DNA of 64,000 nucleotides from positions 1 to 64,000 of the forward strand of contig ML986658.1 in assembly GCA_010094045.1 (NCBI GenBank). The letters run 5' to 3'. Position numbers and translations under genes: made by a program. This DNA is from Lojkania enalia. Its lineage: Eukaryota; Ascomycota; Dothideomycetes; Pleosporales. The notes under the pieces were generated by a model. The model saw only the letters and a list, made by a program, of their open reading frames with translations. It ran no database searches and was not told where the DNA came from. This document shows, in pieces, positions 11,209 through 21,655 of this stretch. Position 1 is the stretch's first letter, and the number at the start of each line of letters is the position of its first letter.

Positions 11209-12281
11209 ATGGAGACTAGATATGTCCTGCAGAGTAACGACGCCCGTTTTTCTGCGGATGAACACACACCATCTCCGTCAGAGTATGCTAGTGAGATGCA
11301 AGAAAACTTTGAAAGTTTTAAGGGCTTGAAATCACCTAGGCTTAGGAACAAGAACAGGAGTATTCATGTTTTGTGGCTTACAAATGTCGTGCTGGTGACT
11401 TTGTTGTTTTGGTCCCTATTACAAAAAAGAGATTCTGATCCCACGCTAGCACTTTTCTGTGAGTATCCCGAACATATACATTGTATAAAACTGATTTCTC
11501 TTGGGTAGCTCCAGCAAACCATGTCGTTCGGTATCGGACCGTTGTCTTCGATAGCTTTAGGAATGAAAGGACACCTTACATGCCTCCCGAAGAAGGCGGT
11601 GTTCCCAATGATGATACCGATATGGCGTGGGAGGATCTCTACAAAGGTGAGAGGAACAGGATTTTCAGCTGAAGGATTGTAATTGATGAATGATAGCCGG
11701 AATCAGTCGCGTGCCCAAAAGCGATGCTACCAAACTTGTGAACTGGACGGTTCCGATTCCAGGAGACCAGGACCACTATATCGTAATGCTCGATGTTTTC
11801 CATCAACTTCATTGCCTTGTATGTGGTTTCGAATGCCATGGGAAAATAGTTTTCTAATATCTCGTAGAACATCATCCGCCGGGCGCTATATCCCGAGCGC
11901 TATCACATGCAAATGTGGGATGGCCACCACCTTCGCCCTATTGACAACGAGCATCTTGGTAAGAAAAATTTCAAAACTAGATATTTTGTGCATCTTTGTT
12001 CCGTCGTATTGACTAATATTATCAAAGAACATTGCGTCGATAGTATACGACAACTTATTACCTGCCACTCAGATATAAGCACACATTATTGGCGATGGGA
12101 GGATTGGCACAAACATCCAGGCTCCCGTGTATATTCGCAGACGACTCACACTTGTCGTAATTTCGAGAAGATACAGGAATGGGCTATTGAGCATCGTCTT
12201 CGTGACTTCGACTTCTTCACCAAGGCAAGCAACGAGATACATCCAGAAAATGGGGTAAGAGTCGGAGAGACAGTGTATTAG
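11209..12281 (+). CDS. UstYa-family (DUF3328) oxidase 2
   Basis: Five exons, 11209-11458, 11509-11646, 11697-11818, 11868-11958 and 12028-12281, give 284 aa with consistent phases. Donors include GTGAGT, GTGAGA, GTATGT and GTAAGA, and introns 1, 3 and 4 show CTGAT, CTAAT and CTAAT branch points. A single transmembrane helix lies at about 52-71. The lumenal part starts SPANHVVRYRTVVF and carries both family motifs, HQLHC near residue 165 and HLEHC near 199, the second assembled across intron 4. The C-terminus contains THTCRNFEKIQEWAIEH, matching the C..Y/F....W signature also seen in oxidase 1 (HKCRDYEALKDWNKKH). It differs strongly from oxidase 1, so the pair is not a recent tandem duplication. 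Paired UstYa paralogues are common in dikaritin clusters. Confidence 0.88.
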
Positions 12282-12699
12282 AGCGAGATCATGACTATCT
12301 TCAGTGGAGATGAGATATATTCACTATTTTCATCTCTCTTTGTCTTCGATTGTTTCAAGCTCGATAATGACCTATAGTAGTCTATGCCTCGGAATTTACC
12401 GACAGTGAATGCATACCATTTGAACTAGAACAGGATTTCCAGAACCTAAAATGAAAGCTATTTTCATTCTGGAACCAATAACATGCATCCTGGGCCATCG
12501 ATAAGTGTTTAAAAACTACGGGCGCGTAACGTAACCGGCAAATGAGACGCACGGGCAAGCGAGTAGCGCACCCTACCAACTTTTTTCTACCTTTCCAGCG
12601 GTATATTTTCACAACACATTAAGATACTATAAATATAATATATATATGCGATTAATTAGTATCTATAGTACCCTTATCGCACGTACTTAAGTTATGCAC
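12282..12699. other. intergenic region
   Basis: This is the 3' flank of UstYa gene 2 with an AT-rich stretch near 12620-12660. I see no gene in it. Confidence 0.5.
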
Positions 12700-13550
12700 A
12701 GTCTCTCTGCAGCGGCTGCAGCGTGTAGAAGCATGCCGGCTCGCACCTTACCTTGACGTATTTCGCCATCTAGCTGCTGCTTAACCCCCTTTTGAGCAAT
12801 AATCTTCTCTCCCTCTACCTTTAATAAGGTACCTTGCTTCTGAAACCACTGCTCTTTGTGCTGTTTACATGTTGTGACAGCCTTATTTGCTCTCTTAAGG
12901 CTAGCGATTTTGACCCTTCAGCTGAATGAAGCATTACTTCAACGCCTTTTTTAGGCTAATCAATTGCTGCAATAATAGAGGCAGGTAATAAGCTCTTATA
13001 CCTTCAAATCAGATCACAAATTAATTTTGATTGAGCTTTTGATTCGCGCTAGTTACTTGGTGTTTTAGCTTCCTATTTGAGGACCTCTAGTGCAGGCAGT
13101 GTTGGCGTACGAAGCTTCACATCAAGCTTTAATATCACTACCTCTGGATTATATAGAACTAAACTAGCGCCTTGAAAGCTTGCGCAGACAATATCCTTAC
13201 AGATTGCCTGGAATTCGAGCGAGTTATGGCTCTTATAGCCATCTCTAGCCAACCTACCCAGCGCCGCGCTCAGTAAGCAGCTTATCCGCCATATCTCGTA
13301 CAGTACCTAGAGAGGATGCAAAACCTCGCGAATCTAGGTCGAATATATGCCCAAGAACAATCCCCTCTTCTATCTTAGAAAGCTTCCTTGATTTGGGCTG
13401 GCAATCGCGTTGAGTAGCAAGTCCGGCGCGTCGGTTACGGAGCGTAGTTTCGGGGATGTTAAATACTGTTGCAGCGCATTTTACACTTTGTATCTGGCTA
13501 GAGTTGATAGCTGAGCTAGTAAGGAAGATACTTGCATCTTTATAGGACAA
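12700..13550 (-). mobile_element. pogo/Fot-type DNA transposon relic, DDE core deleted
   Basis: The minus-strand frame 13550-13254 encodes the N-terminal HTH part of a pogo-type transposase (AAT.FNIPETTLRNRRAG, then RKLSKIEEGIVLGHIFDLDSRGF and VRDMADKLL). Immediately after, the reading jumps to typical C-terminal sequence (SLEFQAICKDIV, FQGASLVLYNPEVVILKLDVKLRTPTLPA), then a Lys/Arg/Gln-rich tail with many stops down to about 12700. The CENP-B/DDE catalytic centre between these parts is absent, so the copy is internally deleted and non-autonomous. Terminal inverted repeats were not identified. Confidence 0.7.
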
Positions 13551-13650
13551 TTGAATTGCTGTTGGCGGAGCTATAGTAGTTGGAAGTTAATGCGGTGCGA
13601 AAAGTTGGTGAGTGTACGGCTTCCCCGCGTCTCACTTGCTAGTTACTTAT

Positions 13651-13652
13651 AC

Positions 13653-13691
<39 letters not shown>

Positions 13692-13702
13692 CGTGTGTGT
13701 GA
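13651..13702. repeat. compound (AT)n(GT)n microsatellite
   Basis: An uninterrupted AT dinucleotide run is followed by GT dinucleotides with a single GC interruption, about 52 bp. Confidence 0.9.
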
Positions 13703-14083
13703 GTTCATTCGTCTGACCTACTATAGACCTACAATTATGTATATACAAGCCACTCCCTATATAACACTATAAAGTACTGATAAGACATGGATTCCCCGAA
13801 TCATTAATAGGCCCTTGCTGTAGCTATTTTTAAAAATTCCGTGCCCTACCAAAGTTTTACAGTAGACTAGTGGTTAATAGAGTTAGTGCAAAACTTAACC
13901 AATCATTAATGGCTTAGCTTAAGAAGACGATAATGCTTATTCAGCACTGAGTAACTGCATTTGTTCGCTAAGGCCGCGGTTTCGCTGGCTCCACTTATAC
14001 CGGCGCAAGGTATATTTCCTCATCACCGGTCTACTCTGCCAATAGCTAGGCTTATAATTTCGCCCCAGTCAACACATTACAGT

Positions 14084-14477
14084 ATGCCATCTAATTATAA
14101 GGGAGAAGAAGAGGAAAAAGTGGACGAGCAGGTCCAAAACGAATTGAAATTGCTGAATCAGTCAATAATCGACAAAGTTGTCCAAATTGTGGACGATAAC
14201 AAGCCAACATCCGACCTTTGGCCTCATTTTCGAAAAACGATTCTCGACTACCAAAAAAAGAGATCCGAGATTCTCGAGTCACAAACTCTGAAATCGGAGC
14301 CTAGCGGTAAGTAATACCGAACCAGCAAAAGCAAACTGTTGCTTGTGCTGTCTAGACCCTGAGCCCGAGCCGGTCCCGAGAGAGATGAGCGCTTCGAACA
14401 TAGAATCCCGAAAGAAGATGTCTGCATTATGTGGCCTTTGTCATCCCCCTTGCAGAAGTTATTTCAGATTCCCGTAG
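14084..14477 (+). CDS. hypothetical small protein, possibly relic
   Basis: A start at 14084 (MPSNYKGEEEEKVDEQ) gives a charged, helical frame to 14306. A perfect GTAAGT donor follows, with a CTAG acceptor at 14355. The second exon (14356-14477) continues DPEPEPVPREMSASNIESRKKMSA and ends after a Cys-containing tail; the join gives 114 aa. No family recognised. It may instead be the 5' part of the kinase-like gene whose remains follow at once, in which case the stop is a lesion. Confidence 0.35.
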
Positions 14478-14529
14478 CGACTCGTGGGGCGGTGATTCAG
14501 GATGGACAGGCATCTATGTTATGTTCGAT

Positions 14530-14750
14530 ACTAAGTAGCCTTTTGCTACGAGGCGAGTTTCTCTACCAATACGCCGTTAGAGCTGTTATCCGCATTCTTC
14601 CGGACACAGTTGTTAAAATAAATACGTTCATCGATCCAACGGAAATACAGGTCCTTCACCACATCCACGAACACTCGCAACGATTTCCAGCACCAATACC
14701 CCTTGGTATGATAACGTGTTGCGTATCAGGGAGCATCAATTGCTGAGGCA
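14530..14750 (+). pseudogene. phosphotransferase/protein-kinase-like (APH-type) gene fragment
   Basis: The frame contains VRAVIRILPDTVVKINTFIDPTEIQ followed by HIHEHSQRFPAPIPLGMI. This matches the N-lobe of fungal aminoglycoside-phosphotransferase-like kinases (beta strands, the VVK lysine, the E..vL..I.EH helix and the hinge P.P.P). The catalytic lobe (HGD, DFE) is absent: sequence after 14750 is unrelated and includes the repeat copy described separately. It appears to be a truncated pseudogene. Confidence 0.5.
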
Positions 14751-14831
14751 AATATTGATGTATTGAAGGAGGGTAAGTGGCCTGCTTCGCTAGAAGCTGG
14801 CAATGGCGAGACTATATAGGCTTGAAAACAG
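14747..14831 (+). repeat. copy A of an 85-bp inverted repeat
   Basis: This begins ggcaaatattgatgta and contains the block ggcgagactata. It recurs in opposite orientation at 17845-17930 with roughly 12 mismatches by eye. The two copies enclose about 3 kb that includes the pepsin-like gene. Confidence 0.7.
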
Positions 14832-14939
14832 ACCAACTATTGTGGTGAGAGGCGAATCTTGTCTCAGGGAGGGAGATGAGGAGCTGAACTGGTTGATTGA
14901 AGATGGCTAGCGGGCCATATTTATGTACATGAAAAAGGG

Positions 14940-15010
14940 GTATATCAGCTGATATCCAGCGTGATATCCGGCGTGATATCGACCGTGATATCGTACGTCG
15001 ATATCTGATA
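14940..15010. repeat. short tandem array of GATATC-containing 12-mers
   Basis: Units of form gtgatatcNNNN are repeated about five times with degenerate four-base spacers. GATATC is itself palindromic, so the array can be read on both strands. I know of no function. Confidence 0.7.
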
Positions 15011-15804
15011 CAGCTCTGCAGACTAGCCGAAAATCCCCATGACAACTATAATAGGATAGTAGAAACATGTGACAATAGAGGCTAAGTGCTCTACTTGCCA
15101 TGGCAATAATATTTATTAGGGAGTCATTTTGTTTGAACAAATAACTTTTATAGGTAACGGAAGATACTTTTGCCGCTATTGCTTTGCAAGGAGGAGACTA
15201 GAACTGAAAGACATTTTACCAAAGCGCCATTGGCACCACAACCACGTTTCGCACTACCTTTGTTAGGGAAATGTAGTCACCCGCATAGGAAGTCTAGCAT
15301 TCTAAAACTTTGCAGTCTTGCACCTAGCTCTCAGCCCGGCCTGATGTTAGTCTCATCAAGCTAGCCGATGAGGATGTGCCCTAAATGTACAAGACAAGAC
15401 ATCAGAAGCCAATACGAGATAGGGTGCAGTCTAGTGAGTGAGACTGAGACGGATCATATGCTATTTATATAAGGGCCAGACGAGTATAGAGATGCATCCG
15501 GTTAGGATAAATGGGGGAACAAGTTTCCTTTCTAAGGAAGGAAAAGTACCTTATCCGTCGTTGAGTCAGGTGTGTGGCCATTTCTACAAGGGGTGAACCG
15601 CTGTTGGAGGTAGCACGAAACAGAAACCGGCATAATAATTGATTGCCTATATGCTAATCTAGCTATTGTGATAGATCGCCTAATTATTGGGAGTCTATAA
15701 GGCTTTTTAACGGCACCGTTGCGACCGGAGCGCTAGCCTAGTTGGTCGATTCTTGCTGAAGAGCAAAATGAAGCGGACAGCTATATGTTCCGAAATTCAA
15801 AACT
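15011..15804. other. intergenic region
   Basis: There is no supported gene. The short ORF 15170-15364 (plus) has no domain. This is the 3' flank of the pepsin-like gene. Confidence 0.5.
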
Positions 15805-17344
15805 TTAAACATAGTTCCCTATCTGTCGTTCTAATGGCTCCGTGACCGGTTCATAACCAGTGTGACTCCTACGTTTTCGAATGCAAGACAGTATCAACCA
15901 ACTCCCCCATGCTGACGTAAATAATGCAATCAAACTCACTGCTATGCCTACTACTACGACTACAACCACACTACTTCTTTCTTCCATTCTTTTACTTTCC
16001 ATGTTAACCGGCTCCACTAATAGTTAACTGTTAGATAGATCCATATATTAGACGCCGTGCAAACTTACACAAAATTACCCTCTCTTCAAGATCAAAAACA
16101 GTCCTAAAGTTCTCCCAGAATGGAAAGCCGAGCTCTACATCGTTATCTTCCCCACGCCATACGCCTGCGCGACAAGCATCGTAGTCCCCGGTATCACCGT
16201 CACCCATATCATCGTGTGGTGGGATATGCACCACGAATGTGTACTGATATGCATCGAGGGTAATCTTCTGCCCTCCTATTCCGATTGTAAAGTCCGGAAG
16301 CTCGTCGCGTGCTTCGCAGGGAATCCCTACCCATGGCCAGAGCATAGTGATATTCACATTTATCTTAGATAGTATCTCATCAATGAAAGGCTTTGGAAGG
16401 ACTACTGCGGGTGTAGTTGAGGAAAAGTATGCGCTCGCATTCACAAAATTGTGGTGGATATCTCCAAAGCTCAAGCTTTCAAGGCTGACCCCCCAATGAT
16501 ATGGTGCAAATTGCAGCGGGAGGTGAATACTGTTCTCTTCATCAAAGTTATCGGGAACATCACCAAGTATCAATTCCCCATTAGTTCTTGGCTCAGACAA
16601 GGGATACCTCTTGCCCTGAGGCAGCACAATAGAAAAGATCTTCCTATTCAACGCTCCTGATGCCGCAATTCCCTGCCAAGCACTAGGAACATGGGGGAGA
16701 TTGTTTGTATATGGTGGGGCGAGCCCCAATGCGCCGTCGTAATCGTTATACCAATTTAAAAACCCGATCGATCGCGCATGCTTGACCTCAAGGAAAGATT
16801 GGTTCGCTACCGCGAGACCACCGATGTTTAGTGTGTCTTGAGCAATCCAACCATCAAAGATGACGCCTTCGTAGGCGAGTTCCAAGGATTCACGGCTAGG
16901 AACGTAGGTAGAGGAGGCTGAGGCGTCGAAGTGCATGTGGTGTTCGCAGACGTAGTCCTCGCAGTCCGTAGACGGAATGAAAAGGGTGTTCCATTGAAGG
17001 TCGAGAGCCATTTTGAAGATCTGAGGTGGGGTGCCCATGAATACGTGTACTGCGTACATGAAAATAGCTGCATCCTTCGTCGCTGTCATTATAAGTTTCT
17101 ACTACTTTGATAGAAATTGCCATACTTCGATTGGAAGACGGAAAGGTCCTTTGTCAAGAATTCCCGGCGGTGTCTGCGAGGCCTCTATAGGATTTTTGTA
17201 GTAATTCTTAATCTATTAGAATGGGATTGTTATCCAATGGGTCTCATGCCTTACGGTTCTTTGGACAAACTCCTCGTTTTGCGTCGGACTCGCGACACCC
17301 GAGGCAAATGTAGCTGCTACCAAGAAAATTGAAAATAAGATCAT
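15805..17344 (-). CDS. membrane-tethered pepsin-like (A1) protein lacking catalytic DTG motifs
   Basis: Exon 1, 17344-17255, carries a signal peptide (MILFSIFLVAATFASG). The main exon, 17098-16069, has the A1 fold (YAVHVFMGTPPQ, then LDLQWNTLFIPSTDC, DTLNIGG, DGALGLAP, GELILGDV). A 52-bp intron (GTAAGT, branch CTAAC) leads to the last exon, 16016-15805, with a transmembrane helix and a basic cytosolic tail. Total about 443 aa. Where pepsins have DTGS the protein reads DLQW, and where the second DTG is expected it reads AVVLPKPF. It is therefore probably proteolytically inactive. The intron after exon 1 (17254-17099) is unusually long (156 bp). Part of it (about 17182-17109) reads as plausible coding sequence ending at TAGTAG, so the 5' structure is uncertain. 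Confidence 0.75.
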
Positions 17345-18744
17345 TGTGCTGGGTCTATGTAGATTGAAAACCACAAAGATGTCCGGGATTGTAAGAAATT
17401 AGAAGGGGAGGGGTAGCTTTTCCAGCCAAAAAAAAGGCCGCCTAAATAGGATTGAGGCGTTGCGATTGTTCGCAGGGCTTGGATGGCGTGGATCGTTTCT
17501 GTTTCCGTTTCTGTCTAATCTAACCCTCGATGAAACGTAGGAATCGGGGCCGAATCACGCATCGCATCGCCTTGCATAGAAAAATTCATAAGCAAACGCC
17601 CCGCAGAATATCCATTTGCACAAGATTAGATGGCAATAGTAGCCATGTTTTAGTATTGAAGGCTTTTATCATCTCGAAAATGCTTTTCGCTTAACATCCC
17701 TGTCATATTGAGGTTTTTGTCTTGATCACGCAACTGATATTTATTATTCGTAAGCAGGTTCTAGCCTGGTATATACTGTCCCTATATGATATAGCTTCAA
17801 ACACGGAACTCTGTCACGTGTTTTACTATCCTATTATAGCTAGCCTGTTTTTCAGGCTTGTATAGTCTCGCCACTGCTAGCCTCTGGCTAGGCAGGCGAC
17901 TTACACTCCTTCAGTACATCAATATTTGCCTTAGAAATTGATGCTGCCTGATACGCGGCAAAATCCGTACATAAGGGTTCTGCTCTCCCCCTACAGCAAT
18001 CAGTTCAGTTCTATACAATTCTTTGATACCTGGAGTTATCCTATAATTGATCATTGGTTACTATCTCAGATTATCCGGCTATTAGGGATGAGAGAAGGAT
18101 AAATTTTAGTCATGAACGAAGAGAAGGATTGAAACTGGAAACTATCATAATATATTGAGGGTCGTTGATCATCCCTGTACAGGGTATTTAAAGAGGAAGA
18201 ATGCTGTTTAGAATAGAGATATTGGCAACTAAAGTCCAAATTCGTGGTCTCCAGCTATTGATTCTAGGCTCTTTGGGTGCCAACGTATCTATTCGAATTT
18301 AATCTTTAGTTGCTCTGAATTTCTACTGCTCACCATCACGGCTCTAAAGAGTGACCCTCAAACAACTGAAGTAGGAGTTGAGTTCCTTTCGCCCACGTTC
18401 TACGTAGAGCACCGTCCCTGACTGTAGATCATTATGACCACAATGAGCCAAACGCTCAAATTTTGCACCGCAAGTCGCTTTGCATATTGATAAGAATTGG
18501 ATTTATCCCTCCTACCACCTTTGAACTCTCGACCATCAAGCCCTAGATTTTTAATTTGAGAGTTAACAACGACTGAGTTGAAGCAAAAACCGATTCAACC
18601 AGAGCCTTCACCCCGAAGTATTGGGACGGAGAGCTTTGTTGAGTAGGCACCAACCTGAGAGCAAGCTAGGCTCATAATGTTCGGTTCTAAAACCTCTACG
18701 CATACTATTCGTCGTCACTCCGCAAAATAGACCTAACTAGGATA
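17345..18744. other. intergenic region containing repeat copy B
   Basis: This is the upstream region of the pepsin-like gene, then repeat copy B (17845-17930). The remainder shows no supported gene. Confidence 0.5.
17845..17930 (-). repeat. copy B of the 85-bp inverted repeat
   Basis: This is the reverse complement of 14747-14831 with about a dozen differences. Flanks beyond the two copies do not match, and I found no target-site duplication. Confidence 0.7.
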
Positions 18745-19500
18745 ATAGTGAGCACCATCTCTGTCTTACAGATTTCGGGCAAGATTCTCGGTTATCTCAA
18801 TGATGTTGAGACGACTCAAAGGAGCGTGCGAAATGCGCTTTTAAAGCCCCAGACCTCCACTCTCTTCTTTTCAGTTTACAATTCCATATCTAGGATGGAT
18901 TCCCAAACAAGTCATGTCATGTTACCGTGAAGACTCCTAGTGTCCAAAATGGGTCGTGTGATCAATTTTGTCAAGCTCTAGAAGACCTTCAAGCTCGGGT
19001 TACCGCAAACAATAGTAGACTTGGAAAAGCAGGCGAATCGCTTCAGTGAAATTTTACGAAACATGAAGTAGTCCATGTACTAGGTAAAGTAAAGCAGTTG
19101 AAAGGAATAATACATCGCGCATTGGAATAAGATCGCATGTACGACAAACCCGCAGCTTAGGAAGTCAATATACTCTGCAAACAATACGTAGCAAGCTATC
19201 TCGCGCGATCAAGACGAGGGTACAAATCATCCAAGAGAATTCCGAAGCCTTCGATTCAAACATAAAATTCATTGACACTTGCATTTCAGTGATAGAAGCA
19301 GAGCTTCATGCAGTGTAGCGGGAACAGGACCAAGTCAGACTTAAAGAGATAATGAGCTCCCTCCCGCGGATTACTCAGTTCAGCAGTCTGATTACATATC
19401 GAGGAGAGAAACGACACCAGGAATGGTTCATAGATTCTGAAAAATCCACCGAGTGGCGCTAAACATATTGGCTATTATGTTCCAAGTCTATTACCTAAGT
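18745..19500 (+). pseudogene. N-terminal part of a fungal NACHT/STAND (NLR-like) gene, decayed
   Basis: The frame starting near 18748 reads ISVLQISGKILGYLNDV, the conserved start of the fungal STAND N-terminal domain. It continues through several stops. Near 19360-19410 it gives LPPADYSVQQSDYISRRE, the linker that precedes NACHT domains. After a one-base frameshift, HQEWFIDSEKSTEW follows (usual form GTGQWFLDS.EF..W). The sequence then ends without any P-loop or NACHT core. Stops and the frameshift make it a pseudogene. Confidence 0.65.
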
Positions 19501-19588
19501 AAAATCTTGGTGACTGTATCGAACAATGTACTCACAGATGGAAATATTATATATTACAGAGCTGATATTTAATCTATGAGCGGCAACG

Positions 19589-21655
19589 TCACATTTTCAG
19601 CGAAATCGAGACCTCCCTTAAATTGGTGAGGCACCCATTTTGTGCGAATAAAACATTACGCATCCATACCGCGGATATGATACCTCTAGAGCCGGAGAAC
19701 CAGTCGAATGGTACGAAGAAGTGGCGTAAGAACTGAATCGTGGTCTCATAAATTTGGTCGAGTGCAATGGAGCAAACCCAAGAATGTCTGTCGAGGAAGA
19801 CGAGCCTAGGGCCATCTGATATACCGATAACATGGGAGACGCGGCTGAGGAAGTGGGAGGGCAATCTTGCGGCTCTTGGGATGATTAAAGCATGTTCAAT
19901 GCTGGTTTGGTCGAACTGTGGGGCGGGCCCAACTATTTCGGAACCTATGGGACCTATTTCCAAAAATTGTAGGCTGCTTGTATTGGCACCGCCGTGAAGC
20001 TCTGATAGCTCTAAAAGAAGGTAAGGGCAACGGTTTATGGTGTACGGCACAATGATTTTCATCTGAAGACCCACTACATCAATGGGCAGTCGTATGCTTA
20101 CGATTTGGGACCAGTCAGCCCAAGTATATATGCCAACGACTGAGCCATCGGTGCAGATAACGTGGTCTTGTGATTTTGGGTGCTGAATCCATTTTCGAAC
20201 ACTAGGGGCATTGTAACTTAACCTAGCACGTTCACGAGGCCCTTCAAAATCCCAGAGGTGGTCAGATTCCCGTGTTGAGAGAATGAATTTACCAGTCGTG
20301 GGCTGAGCAAGTAGTTGAGTAATAGTATTTCCACCATCAAGACGAATATTAAATATTTGCTTCCCAGGCGCGGGGGCTTTATGAGATGGCCTCTGAAGGC
20401 TCCATGCTAGTATCGAATTCGATTCATCAACGCTCATAATATCGGTTTTTGACCAAGCCGCTAGGACGTGAACTTTCGATTTGTGGCGATAAACAAGGGC
20501 CAATTCATTTCCGTTGTCTAAATCATGCACGGTGACCGAACCATCTGTCTTGCCGCAGAAGATGTGCCCGTGCACGTGATCGAGAAGCACGGCACTTACC
20601 CTGACCTTGATATCTGATACGGCTGTTTCAACAAAAGATGCCGGCGCAATAGGAATGTCCCAAACGATAGATGCCCTACGCAATGCTGCAGGTTCCCAAA
20701 CATTGCATTGTGAACCGCGGATATCAACAAAGTGAAGACTATCCCTGCTGAAGTCCAGCTGCTTGATGTACAGATTAGAGGACTTCACTCTATACACTAG
20801 TCGCAGGGACTCAAATCCGTATATATCAATGATTCCAGAACCAGCAGCACCTGCAATCAAACGCCCATCTGGACTAGCCGCTAGCTTGGGACAATTTGCG
20901 CGGACAGTCGCAAGAGTTAAATCGCTAAATGGATCAAAGAGAACGAGTTCGCCGTCTAGATAAGATGCTACGAGGAGCTCGAGGGCCGGATTGGGATTGA
21001 AAACAAGTGATGTCACAAGATGTCGACTAGTCTCACCACTTCCAAGCTTCTTTCCACAGCTTCCGTAATATGAGTCATTTTCGAGATCCCACAGAATTAT
21101 AGGTCTCCATGGGTATGAAACAGCCAGCATACTGTGTCCCAGAGATATCGAGATAGCGGATGGTGGCCGGCGATGTTGGCTGTCTGCCCATTCGTCACCG
21201 GGGGTCCATGGCCTATCCGGTCCTCGTTCTCCATCTTCGTTGAGTTTCCAATATGCCAGGTAGTTCTTGTCACAAGCCGCAATCAGAGAGCCCTTTCCAT
21301 ATGCAAGGCAGATACATCGCTGTGGCGATTGAAACGAGCATCTTGGTTTACCATGGGATATATCCCAAACTCGGATGATCCTAGGCCCACAGGATGCGAT
21401 CAGTCCTGATCTATCTATGAAGAGTAGAAGATTCACGGGCTCGCCATGGTCTAATGTCTTGTATTCTTGACCGCTCACAGCATGATAAAGTGCAACTAGC
21501 CCATTAGATAGGCCGACGGCGAAATAGTCTTCACCGTGACAGACGGCACTAGTCTGCGAACGGAATTCAATGCATGACAAGCGATTTCCCCATTCAGCAT
21601 TTGCGAAGCCGGCAATTGCAAGAGCTCGTCCGGGTTGAGCAGTTTTGAAGATTGC
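19589..21655 (-). pseudogene. WD40/quinoprotein C-terminal domain of a NACHT-WD40 protein, detached
   Basis: A long open frame without stops (663 codons from TTG at 21580, open further upstream through AEWGNRLSCIEF) encodes WD40-like blades: SQTSAVCHGEDYFAVGLSNG, IIRVWDI, ILWDLEND and others. It ends with the RHFFVPFDWF region that usually closes these proteins. Such WGNRL...CHGEDYFAVGLS sequences normally form the C-terminal sensor half of fungal NACHT-STAND proteins. There is no ATG, NACHT or effector domain upstream, because the region runs head-on into the deaminase gene. The frame is intact, so the truncation is recent or the fragment is still expressed. Confidence 0.6.

Noticed and set aside
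16031..17089. Active aspartic protease that could mature the RiPP
   Set aside because: The DTG motifs are missing, and Kex2 encoded elsewhere is the expected processing enzyme; proximity alone is not evidence.
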